Below, piece after piece: positions 34,273-42,040 of a stretch of DNA of 64,000 nucleotides (position 1 is its first letter; every line of letters starts with the position of its first letter). The stretch is from Terrimesophilobacter sp038243605 (GTDB taxonomy: Bacteria > Actinomycetota > Actinomycetes > Actinomycetales > Microbacteriaceae): positions 124,001 to 188,000 of the forward strand of contig JBBSQX010000002.1 of assembly GCA_038243605.1 (NCBI GenBank), written 5' to 3'. The translations under genes and the position numbers were made by a program. The notes under the pieces are model-generated. The model was not told where the DNA came from and ran no database searches. It saw only the letters and a list, made by a program, of their open reading frames with translations.

Positions 34273-35897
34273 GCGTCGGCACCGGCGCTGGCGCTGGCGC
34301 TGGCATCGGTATCGGCACCGGCACCGCAATCGCCCCAGAGCGCGTGATGCTCGTGTGGTGCCCGGATTGGCCGGTCGAAGCGTTCATTCGAACGCGCAGT
34401 GTTCCCCCTGATGGCTCCATCGCCATCATTGAAAATGGTCGCGTCTTTGCCTGCTCAGCTTCTGCGCGCGTCGACGGGGTCGGACGTGGTCTCAAACTGC
34501 GCGAAGCGCAAGCGCGATGCCCAGAGCTCGTTGTCACCCCGTGGCGACCAGCGGATGATGCGCGTGCGTTCGAGCCTGTACTCACGGCTATCGAAGGACT
34601 CATGCCGGGCGTGCAGCCTCTGCGCCCAGGAGTGTGCGCGATTCGAGTGCGTGGCCCTGCCGCCTATTACGGTGGCGAAGAAGAAGCTGCCTTGTGGCTC
34701 CTCGATCAGCTCGATGAGCTTGGTGTGCGCGGTACCCGAATTGGTATTGCTGATGGCGTGTTTACGGCGGAACAGGCGGCCAGGCATCGGCAACCGCAGC
34801 GCATCCGGGTGATTCCTTCTGGCACCGCGGCGAACTATCTTGCCCCCTTGCCGATCGGGGTGCTTGATGATGCTGATTCGGGAAGTGAGACTGGCACTGG
34901 CCGCTCAGGGCTCGTCACGCTTCTGCGCAGGCTCGGTGTGTATACCCTCGGTGATTTTGCTGAACTCGAGGCGAATGATGTGCGGGATCGACTTGGCGCG
35001 CAGGGTGCCCGTCTGCACGCTCTTTCTGGTGGGCTTGACTCCCGGCCCGTCGTGGCACGCACTCCCCCGAACGACCTCGAGTGCGGCATTGATTTTGAGC
35101 CGGCCGTTGATCGCATCGACCAAGTGGCGTTTGGTGTGCGCGCTCTCACCGATCGCCTCATTGAGGGTCTCATCGCGGCAAAACTTGTGTGTACGGCCGT
35201 GCGCGTTGAGCTGGACTCCGAAAGCGGCGAGCTTTCTTCACGCACCTGGCTGCATCCTCGATCTTTCACAGCGTCAGAAGTCGTCGACCGCGTGCGCTGG
35301 CAGCTTCAGGGCAGCGCCTCTGATGTGGGGTTGAGCTCTGGCATTGTGGCCGTGCGGCTCATCCCCGCAAGTGTTGATTCGATCGGCAACCATGAAGAGG
35401 GGCTGTTCGGGGGCGGGCCAGATGAACGTATCCACCACGCCCTTTCCCGCGTGCAAGGGATGCTCGGACGCACCGCAGTTCTCACCGGTGCCATAGGCGG
35501 GGGGCGCAGGCCAGCAGATCGCACCACGCTGGCGCCGTGGGGCGATCGCATCCTTCACGAGCGTGAACCGACTCCACCATGGCCAGGGCAGTTGCCCGAC
35601 CCTGCGCCCTCCACCGTATTCGAGCCGCCGCGACCGGTGACGGTGTTTTCGGCCTCAGGTGACCTTCTCGCTGTCGATGCGAGGGGCGCACTCAATGGCT
35701 CGCCTGCGAGCATGTCGAGCGGTCGATCGACCTTGCACATCAGCGCATGGAATGGTCCGTGGACGGTCGACGAACAGTGGTGGGATGCTGCCCGGGCCAG
35801 CCGTACAAGCCGCTTTCAGGTGGTCGACACGACCGGAACCGCCTGGCTGCTCGCGCTGGAGCACGGCCACTGGTGGGCTGAGGGTAGGTATGACTGA
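34269..35897 (+). CDS. imuB: Y-family polymerase-like ImuB
   Basis: 542 residues. Y-family fold (MLVWCPDWPVEAFIRTR, RAHR-type ASARVDGVGRGLKLREAQARCP, and a helix-hairpin-helix TLLRRLGVYTLGDFAELEANDVRDRLG). As in other ImuB proteins the acidic catalytic residues of active Y polymerases are not evident, consistent with its known role as an adaptor tying the beta clamp, ImuA and DnaE2 together. It starts with GTG inside the imuA stop. Residues 4-19 are eight Gly-X dipeptides from a hexamer repeat, unusual for the family. Confidence 0.9.
   Translation: MSVGTGAGAGAGIGIGTGTAIAPERVMLVWCPDWPVEAFIRTRSVPPDGSIAIIENGRVFACSASARVDGVGRGLKLREAQARCPELVVTPWRPADDARAFEPVLTAIEGLMPGVQPLRPGVCAIRVRGPAAYYGGEEEAALWLLDQLDELGVRGTRIGIADGVFTAEQAARHRQPQRIRVIPSGTAANYLAPLPIGVLDDADSGSETGTGRSGLVTLLRRLGVYTLGDFAELEANDVRDRLGAQGARLHALSGGLDSRPVVARTPPNDLECGIDFEPAVDRIDQVAFGVRALTDRLIEGLIAAKLVCTAVRVELDSESGELSSRTWLHPRSFTASEVVDRVRWQLQGSASDVGLSSGIVAVRLIPASVDSIGNHEEGLFGGGPDERIHHALSRVQGMLGRTAVLTGAIGGGRRPADRTTLAPWGDRILHEREPTPPWPGQLPDPAPSTVFEPPRPVTVFSASGDLLAVDARGALNGSPASMSSGRSTLHISAWNGPWTVDEQWWDAARASRTSRFQVVDTTGTAWLLALEHGHWWAEGRYD
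34278..34325 (+). repeat. Eight GGNNNN hexamers coding (Gly-X)8 at the ImuB N-terminus
   Basis: Units in order: GGCACC, GGCGCT three times, GGCATC, GGTATC, GGCACC twice. Expansion or loss of a unit keeps the frame. Confidence 0.85.
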
Positions 35898-36009
35898 GGG
35901 GCGCGCTGGAGCTATGGCGAGTGGAGCTATGGCGAGTGCATCGCCATCGCGCGACGCCAGCGCCGGCGGGGCTGTGCACCGTCGGTTAGGAGACTCTGAT
36001 GGGTTTTAG
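35890..36009 (+). CDS. Candidate 39-codon ORF bridging imuB and dnaE2
   Basis: The ATG overlaps the last codons of imuB and is preceded by GAGGG; the TAG lies eleven bases inside dnaE2. It would be read by coupled translation and couple dnaE2 in turn. The product is low-complexity (GAMASGAMAS from a 15-bp repeat) with no known domain. It may be a chance frame. Confidence 0.2.
   Translation: MTEGRAGAMASGAMASASPSRDASAGGAVHRRLGDSDGF
35908..35937 (+). repeat. Two exact 15-bp tandem repeats between imuB and dnaE2
   Basis: GGAGCTATGGCGAGT at 35908-35922 and again at 35923-35937, eleven bases after the imuB stop codon. Confidence 0.9.
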
Positions 36010-39000
36010 AAATCCTCCAATGTCGTGGTCGGAGTTTGAGAGAACGCTCTCTGATCGCCCAGCTCCACCGCCAGGTGCAGATGGCGGAGATAGCCCAGCG
36101 TGGTCGCACAAGCGTGCGCCGTACGAGCCGACAAAGGTACTTCCGCCCGCGGGCAGGGTTGTGCCCTATGCCGAGCTCCACTCGCACTCCAATTTCAGTT
36201 TTCTCGATGGTGCGAGCCCGCCAGAAGAACTCATCGAAGAAGCATCGCGACTCGGATTGCACGGGCTCGCGATCACCGACCATGACGGCTTTTATGGTGT
36301 CGTGCGCATGGCGGAGGCGGCCGAGGAGTTTCCCCAGCTGAAGACAGTCTTCGGGGCCGAGCTTTCTCTGGGACTTGATACCCCACAGAACGGCATCCCT
36401 GACCCGCACGGAAGCCACCTGCTCGTGCTTGCCCGGGGGCAGGAAGGCTACCACCGGCTCTCTGGTGCCATCACTGCCGCCCAGCTAGCTGGCGCCGAGA
36501 AAGGGCGTCCACGCTACGACCTCGATGATCTCACCGAACGGGCAGACGGGCACTGGCTCATTCTCACCGGATGTCGCAAAGGGCGGGTACGCCAGGCGCT
36601 TGTCGCCGAGGCAACGGGCTCCACCGGGGCGCAAGCCGCCGCGCGCGAACTCGGCCAGCTCGTTGACCGCTTCGGTAGCGACAACGTGGCGGTAGAGCTC
36701 CACCATCACGGTTACCCGCTCGATGATGCCCACAACGACGTGTTGGCGAGGTTGGCTGCCGAGCAGGGGCTACCCGTGATGGCGACCGGCAACGTGCACT
36801 ACGCGACACCAGAGAGACACAGGCTCGCGGCTGCTCTGGCCGCGGTGCGCGCCCGCAGGAGCCTCGACGACATGGACGGCTGGCTTCCGGCATCCGGTGC
36901 GGCCCATTTGCGCAGCGGCGGCGAGATGATGGCGAAGTTTGCACGGTATCCGGGGGCAATCGAGCGCACGGTGGAGTTTGCTGACGATCTGGCATTTCGC
37001 TTGCGCAGTGTGAAGCCTGGCTTACCGAAACAGAAAGTTCCTGCCGGACACACCCCTATGAGCTGGCTCCGGCAGCTGGTGTGGGATGCCGTGCCGGTTA
37101 AGTACCCGAAAGCGACCGCCGCTGATCGCGATCGAATCGAGCGAGAGCTTGCCGTGATCGAGCAGAAAGATTTTCCTGGCTACTTTCTCATCGTGCACGA
37201 CATTGTGCGGGAAGCGCGCAGTCGTGGCATTCTCTGCCAAGGGAGGGGCAGCGCCGCCAACTCAGCCGTGTGTTACCTGCTGAATATCACCGCTGTCGAC
37301 TCGATTTACTACAAACTTCCGTTTGAGCGGTTCCTTTCCAGCCTGCGCGAAGAAGAGCCAGACATCGACGTGGATTTCGACTCTGACCGGCGCGAAGAGA
37401 TCATTCAGTACGTGTATCGCAAGTACGGCAGATACAACGCCGCGCAGGTTGCGAACGTCATCAGCTACCGCCCAAAGGTCGCGGTGCGGGACATGGCGAA
37501 AGCGCTCGGGCACTCCCCTGGCCAGCAGGATGCCTACTCAAAGCAGATCGAACGACGCTCTCTGCCTAAAGCGAACCTGCCGAAAGCGAACCTGCCTGAC
37601 GCCAATTTGAGCACCGACGACCACGACATCCCTAGCCCTGTGCTCGAACTCGCCCAGCAGGTTCTTACCTTTCCTCGGCACCTCGGCATCCACTCCGGTG
37701 GCATGGTGCTCACAGATCGGCCGGTGGGCGAGGTCGTGCCGATCGAGCACGGCCGCATGGACGGCCGCACCGTCGTGCAGTGGGACAAAGACGATTGCGC
37801 GTGGATGGGCCTCGTGAAGTTCGATCTGCTTGGCCTCGGAATCCTCGCCGCCATCCAGTACTGTTTTGATCTCGTGCGCGAACACCTTGGCGAATCGTGG
37901 GAGCTGTCAACAATCCCGCGTGAAGAGGCTGGTGTGTACGACATGCTGTGTCGTGCGGATGCTATCGGAGTGTTCCAGGTGGAGTCGCGCGCCCAGATGG
38001 GGTTGCTCCCCCGACTGCAGCCACGCAGGTTCTACGATCTCGTCGTGGAGATTGCGATGATTCGCCCTGGCCCCATCCAGGGCGGTGCTGTGCACCCGTA
38101 TGTTCGTCGCAAAATGGGCAAAGAGAAAGTCACTTACGCGCATCCGAAACTCGTGGAGCCTCTTGAGCGCACGCTCGGCATTCCGGTGTTTCAGGAACAA
38201 CTCATGCAGGTCGCGATGGCGGTCGGCAACTGCACGGGAGAAGATGCAGATCTGCTGCGTCGTGCGATGGGTTCCAAGCGCGGCATCGAGCGCATTGAGA
38301 AGCTGCGCGAGAAGCTTTACGCGGGCATGGCAGAGAATGGGCTCACGAAAGAGGCCGCTGATGACATCTACGGCAAGATTCAGGCGTTCGCGAACTTCGG
38401 GTTTGCCGAAAGCCATTCGCTGAGTTTCGCTTTGCTCGTCTACGCGAGTTCGTGGCTCAAGCTGCACTACCCGGCAGCATTTCTTGCCTCGCTCTTGCGT
38501 GCCCAGCCAATGGGGTTCTACTCCCCCGCCTCCCTCGTGGCGGATGCTCGCAGGCACGGTGTGGAAGTGCGCAGACCCGATGTGCTGACCAGCGGGGCGC
38601 AGGCGGGGCTTGAGCCATGTGTTAAAAATACGGCAGCGCCGCCCCTCAACAAAGAAACGGCAGCGCCGCCCCTCAACAAAGAAACGGCAGCGCCGCCGCG
38701 CACTCAGTCGCTTGATGCTCTTGATGCCCCTCATGCCCCTCATGCGTGCCTCTCTTTTGAGCAACCTCCTGTCCCTGCCTTCGATCGCACGGCACCGTTC
38801 AGCACCGATGACCATCGCAGGGATGCCAGAGTGGCGGTGCGACTCGGGCTGGCCGAAGTGAAAGGTATCGGCAGCACTCTCGCCAGAAAGATCGTTTCCG
38901 AGCGCGATGCCTACGGTCCGTACCGCGATCAGGCTGACCTCGTGCGCCGCGTGGGACTCACCACACCTCAACTCGAAGCGTTGGCTGCAGCCGGTGCGTT

Positions 39001-39535
39001 TGAATGCTTCGGTCTCACCGTGCGTGAGGCGCTCTGGATGGCTGGCTCCTCCGCCCATAACAGGGCCGAATATTTGGAGGGCACGCTCGTCACAGTGCAG
39101 CCGCCGCTGTTTCGGCTACCGAGCCAGGCAGAGGCTCTTGTCGCAGATTTGTGGGCAACAGGAATCTCCACTGATGATCATCCAATCCGGCATGTACGCG
39201 CACTTCTTGATGAGCGAGGAGTACTCACGGCAGCGCAACTCGCCACGGCGGAGTCTGGCCGCCGCATCGAAGTGGGCGGGATTGTGACGCATCGTCAGCG
39301 CCCATCGACGGCGAGTGGAATAACGTTCATGAACGTCGAAGACGAATCCGGGCTCATGAATGTCATCTGCAGCGTTGGCGTGTGGAAGCGTTATCGCAGG
39401 GTTGCGCGGGAGTCCTCAGCACTCGTCGTGCGCGGCATCCTCGAGCGATCGCCTGAAGGCGTCACGAACATTCTTGCCGATCGCCTAGAGCCGTTGTTTC
39501 TCGTCACTCGCACCGCGTCGCGAGACTTTCGTTAA
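35999..39535 (+). CDS. dnaE2: Error-prone DNA polymerase III alpha subunit DnaE2 (ImuC)
   Basis: 1178 residues, long for DnaE2 (commonly about 1050-1100). N-terminal PHP domain (ELHSHSNFSFLDG near 57, ITDHDGF), palm with catalytic Asp residues in DIDVDFDSD near 455-463, RPGPIQGGAVHPY in the fingers, helix-hairpin-helix VKGIG, and a C-terminal OB fold. It performs mutagenic lesion bypass with ImuA and ImuB. Two in-frame repeat insertions are present: LPKAN/LPDAN units near 522-536 and TAAPPLNKE units near 878-900. TAGGAG precedes the ATG by six bases. Confidence 0.95.
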   Translation: MGFRNPPMSWSEFERTLSDRPAPPPGADGGDSPAWSHKRAPYEPTKVLPPAGRVVPYAELHSHSNFSFLDGASPPEELIEEASRLGLHGLAITDHDGFYGVVRMAEAAEEFPQLKTVFGAELSLGLDTPQNGIPDPHGSHLLVLARGQEGYHRLSGAITAAQLAGAEKGRPRYDLDDLTERADGHWLILTGCRKGRVRQALVAEATGSTGAQAAARELGQLVDRFGSDNVAVELHHHGYPLDDAHNDVLARLAAEQGLPVMATGNVHYATPERHRLAAALAAVRARRSLDDMDGWLPASGAAHLRSGGEMMAKFARYPGAIERTVEFADDLAFRLRSVKPGLPKQKVPAGHTPMSWLRQLVWDAVPVKYPKATAADRDRIERELAVIEQKDFPGYFLIVHDIVREARSRGILCQGRGSAANSAVCYLLNITAVDSIYYKLPFERFLSSLREEEPDIDVDFDSDRREEIIQYVYRKYGRYNAAQVANVISYRPKVAVRDMAKALGHSPGQQDAYSKQIERRSLPKANLPKANLPDANLSTDDHDIPSPVLELAQQVLTFPRHLGIHSGGMVLTDRPVGEVVPIEHGRMDGRTVVQWDKDDCAWMGLVKFDLLGLGILAAIQYCFDLVREHLGESWELSTIPREEAGVYDMLCRADAIGVFQVESRAQMGLLPRLQPRRFYDLVVEIAMIRPGPIQGGAVHPYVRRKMGKEKVTYAHPKLVEPLERTLGIPVFQEQLMQVAMAVGNCTGEDADLLRRAMGSKRGIERIEKLREKLYAGMAENGLTKEAADDIYGKIQAFANFGFAESHSLSFALLVYASSWLKLHYPAAFLASLLRAQPMGFYSPASLVADARRHGVEVRRPDVLTSGAQAGLEPCVKNTAAPPLNKETAAPPLNKETAAPPRTQSLDALDAPHAPHACLSFEQPPVPAFDRTAPFSTDDHRRDARVAVRLGLAEVKGIGSTLARKIVSERDAYGPYRDQADLVRRVGLTTPQLEALAAAGAFECFGLTVREALWMAGSSAHNRAEYLEGTLVTVQPPLFRLPSQAEALVADLWATGISTDDHPIRHVRALLDERGVLTAAQLATAESGRRIEVGGIVTHRQRPSTASGITFMNVEDESGLMNVICSVGVWKRYRRVARESSALVVRGILERSPEGVTNILADRLEPLFLVTRTASRDFR
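37562..37606 (+). repeat. Three 15-bp tandem repeats in dnaE2 (LPxAN)
   Basis: CTGCCnAAAGCGAAC twice, then CTGCCTGACGCCAAT, coding LPKAN, LPKAN, LPDAN in a variable region after the palm. Confidence 0.9.
38630..38698 (+). repeat. 27-bp tandem repeat in dnaE2 (TAAPPLNKE)
   Basis: Two exact 27-bp copies (38630-38656, 38657-38683) and a partial third coding TAAPP. A further LDALDAPHAPHA short repeat follows at about 38710-38743. Both sit in the linker before the helix-hairpin-helix domain. Confidence 0.9.
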
Positions 39536-40338
39536 CGAATAAAGCGAAAGGCGTGATTGGCTGCTGCCGCAAGCAACAGAGCACATGTGGCGACACCAGC
39601 TGCGGCGCCGATGTACGCAAAAGCTTCAAAGGCAGAGATCAAAAGTGTGGCCAAAGCGATCGCGGCGCACGGAAGTGAGAGGAACACGAGCGCTCGGCTC
39701 AGCAAGTCTCGCTCCGGGGCTTCGCTGACAAAACGGGAACGGATCACCACGAGACCTGCGACGCATCCGAAGAACGCAACGACGAGAAGCGCGGCCACCA
39801 CATCACTCGGACGATGCCACTGGTTCGCCAGTGTAGAAATGCCGACAATCGCGGTAAAGAAGGCACCCACCGTGGCCACTATCGGGCGCGTTTGTTGGCT
39901 GGAAACGAGAAAAACCACCAGCACGGAGGATGCCGCAAGGGCGGTGTGCCCGGAAGGCAACGAATTGAAGGCGTATCCAGGCACGTCAAGATCGGGTCGG
40001 TCAAGAAGTACGTGTTTGAACAGCTGGGTAAAGATATTCGCCGTAACGGCAGCCCCCATGGCAACCAGAAAGACCCACCAGTTGCGGCGCACGATCACGA
40101 TCACAATCGAGGCGACAAGCGCAATAGCCACACCGGTGATCGGCAGCGCGTCAAGCAAACCAAGCGTCATGGGGGCGACACTCCGCTGCCCAAGCAGCGC
40201 GCCATCGAAGGCACGCTGGTCGATCAATTGACCCGCATACTTCGTCACGAAGAACAGCGCGTTCACGAGGAAGGCGAACGCCAAGAGGATCGCGCTGATC
40301 GTCAAAATCGCGGTGCGTTTGAGGAGCGCGTTTTTCAT
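39532..40338 (-). CDS. PAP2-family membrane phosphatase
   Basis: 268 residues with about six membrane spans. PAP2 motifs: Lys108-x5-Arg114-Pro115 (KHVLLDRP), PSGH at 128-131, and His175 and Asp179 in NQWHRPSD. The third motif normally reads SR-x5-H; here the Arg position is Thr169 (STLANQWH), a variant seen in some actinobacterial members. Such enzymes dephosphorylate undecaprenyl diphosphate, phosphatidate or similar lipids. The stop shares TTAA with the dnaE2 stop on the other strand. GGTGAAAT lies before the ATG. Confidence 0.88.
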   Translation of the reverse strand: MKNALLKRTAILTISAILLAFAFLVNALFFVTKYAGQLIDQRAFDGALLGQRSVAPMTLGLLDALPITGVAIALVASIVIVIVRRNWWVFLVAMGAAVTANIFTQLFKHVLLDRPDLDVPGYAFNSLPSGHTALAASSVLVVFLVSSQQTRPIVATVGAFFTAIVGISTLANQWHRPSDVVAALLVVAFFGCVAGLVVIRSRFVSEAPERDLLSRALVFLSLPCAAIALATLLISAFEAFAYIGAAAGVATCALLLAAAANHAFRFIR

Positions 40339-40375
40339 ATTTCACCACTGTGACACACGAACCTGTCTGTCCCTG

Positions 40376-40381
40376 TAGCGT
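40376..40381 (+). promoter_or_regulatory. -10 hexamer TAGCGT of the YedK gene
   Basis: TAGCGT ends six bases before ATG 40388. The GGAGG in between touches the ATG too closely to act as a normal ribosome binding site. Confidence 0.5.
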
Positions 40382-40387
40382 GGAGGC

Positions 40388-41098
40388 ATGTGCGGAAGAT
40401 TCGCGCTCGACGACCACATCAACACGCTGATCGCCGACTTCGTGACCACCGGTGGTGACTACCACGAGTGGGTCCCCGCGTACTCAATTGCCCCCACACA
40501 CCGCGTACCTATTGTGCGTGAACGCACGGATGCCACTGGCAACGTCCTTCGTAGCCTTGACCTTGCGGGCTGGGGGCTACGTCCGGGTTGGGCTAAACCG
40601 GGCGGTCCAGCGCCCATCAACGCGCGAATGGAAACTCTCGCAACAAATGGAATGTTCCGCGCGGCTTTTGCCGGCCAGAGGTGTCTCGTGCCAATGTCTG
40701 GCTACTTTGAGTGGATTCAGGAACCCGACGGCAAGCAGCCGCACTACATTCACGGCACAGAAACCTTGGCCGCAGCCGGTCTCTATGCCGCGCGCCAGGA
40801 GGGCGACGAAGGGATGCTCTCGTTCACGATTGCCACTCGTGAGGCGACGGATGCGAGCGGCGAAGTGCACGACCGTATGCCGGTATTTCTGCGCCGTGAT
40901 ATCTGGGCACACTGGCTCAACCCTGCGAAGCCTGGCACTCCAGGTTCATCAACAACGGACGAGCTGCGGGCGATAATGGAAGAGAGCTCGCTCGCCATCG
41001 CCGCGACCCTTCACACCCACAAAGTTGACCGCAAGCTCAACAACACCCGCACGGTTGACCGCAATGACCCAACACTGATCGAACGAATGACGTCATGA
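40388..41098 (+). CDS. SOS response-associated peptidase / HMCES homologue (YedK)
   Basis: 236 residues. Cys2 (MCGRF) is the residue that, once Met is removed, forms a thiazolidine crosslink with abasic sites in single-stranded DNA; supporting residues are Asn78 and Arg80 (INAR), Glu108 (GYFEW) and His161 (HDRMP). It protects abasic sites at replication forks. It lies near the SOS mutagenesis cassette but has no LexA box of its own. Its stop overlaps the HAD gene start (ATGA). Confidence 0.93.
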   Translation: MCGRFALDDHINTLIADFVTTGGDYHEWVPAYSIAPTHRVPIVRERTDATGNVLRSLDLAGWGLRPGWAKPGGPAPINARMETLATNGMFRAAFAGQRCLVPMSGYFEWIQEPDGKQPHYIHGTETLAAAGLYAARQEGDEGMLSFTIATREATDASGEVHDRMPVFLRRDIWAHWLNPAKPGTPGSSTTDELRAIMEESSLAIAATLHTHKVDRKLNNTRTVDRNDPTLIERMTS

Positions 41099-41955
41099 TT
41101 CCTCCACTTGGCCTTCTTCTGGATGTCGACGGCCCCATCTCAAGTCCGATCGATCGACGCATCGCCATCCCGAGCATCATTGAGGATCTCGTCACGCTGG
41201 CAAGTCTCGGCGTACCCATCGCGTTCATTACCGGCCGCAGCGACACATTCATGCGAGAACAGGTGGTGGCGCCGCTGCAGACGGCAGGGTTGCCAGACGG
41301 GGTTCGAATGTTTGGTGTGTGCGAGAAAGGTGGGGTGTGGTTTCCCATTACGTCTGAAGGCATTGGCGAGATCGCTATCGACCGCGACTTAGCGCTTCCT
41401 GATGACTACACGGCAGAGTTTCGCTCACTCGCAGAAGCCCGCTTTAGCGACACCATGTTCTTCGATGACACCAAGCACGCCATGATTTCGCTCGAGCAGA
41501 GCCAGGATGTTTCCTCTGACCACTACCGCGAGGCGCAAGCGCAGGTAAACCAGGAAGCGTTCGACCTGCTGGTGGAATATGGTCTCGGTGCACGCTACGG
41601 TGACCTTGAAATCGCTGATGCCAATGGACTCATCACCTTTCGTGTTGACCCCACCATTATTTCTACCGATGTCGAATCTGTGCTCCTCGATAAGGATCGT
41701 GGTGCCGCTCGTGCTCTCGACTATTTTCGTGAATCCGGCGAATTGCCCACTCTGTGGCGGTCCGTTGGAGACTCGCGCAGCGACTACCTCATGGCGGACT
41801 ACCTGCATGCTCAAGGTTTCGATGTTGCTCACGTCGACGTGCGGCCATCTGATGGGGTGCTTGAGCGCCCATACAGGGTCATCATCGAAGGTGACCTCAT
41901 TCATGATGACGCCGGGGCAGCATTCCTTCGCCACTGGGTACGCACGCTGTGCTGA
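41095..41955 (+). CDS. HAD-superfamily hydrolase-like protein
   Basis: 286 residues. HAD motif I is DVDG (Asp10, Asp12), motif II Thr-like in FITGRSD near 61, Lys in VLLDKDRGAARAL near 205, and the acidic motif IV in VGDSRSDYLMAD near 232. This resembles sugar or trehalose-phosphate phosphatases but no subfamily can be named with confidence. It is coupled to yedK by ATGA, so a role in DNA or nucleotide repair is possible but unproven. Its stop codon lies within the first unit of a 16-bp tandem repeat. Confidence 0.8.
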   Translation: MIPPLGLLLDVDGPISSPIDRRIAIPSIIEDLVTLASLGVPIAFITGRSDTFMREQVVAPLQTAGLPDGVRMFGVCEKGGVWFPITSEGIGEIAIDRDLALPDDYTAEFRSLAEARFSDTMFFDDTKHAMISLEQSQDVSSDHYREAQAQVNQEAFDLLVEYGLGARYGDLEIADANGLITFRVDPTIISTDVESVLLDKDRGAARALDYFRESGELPTLWRSVGDSRSDYLMADYLHAQGFDVAHVDVRPSDGVLERPYRVIIEGDLIHDDAGAAFLRHWVRTLC

Positions 41956-41997
41956 CCAACCGCTGTGCTGACCAACCGCTGTGCTGACCAACCGCTG
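41946..41997. repeat. Three 16-bp tandem repeats at a convergent junction
   Basis: GCTGTGCTGACCAACC at 41946-41961, 41962-41977 and 41978-41993, plus GCTG. The first copy contains the HAD gene's last codons and TGA. The unit resolves into octamers CTGTGCTG and ACCAACCG, related to those at 59418-59489. Confidence 0.9.
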
Positions 41998-42040
41998 CTA
42001 CCGGTCCTCGCTGACAGCGTCGAAACTGTGTGCATTCGGG

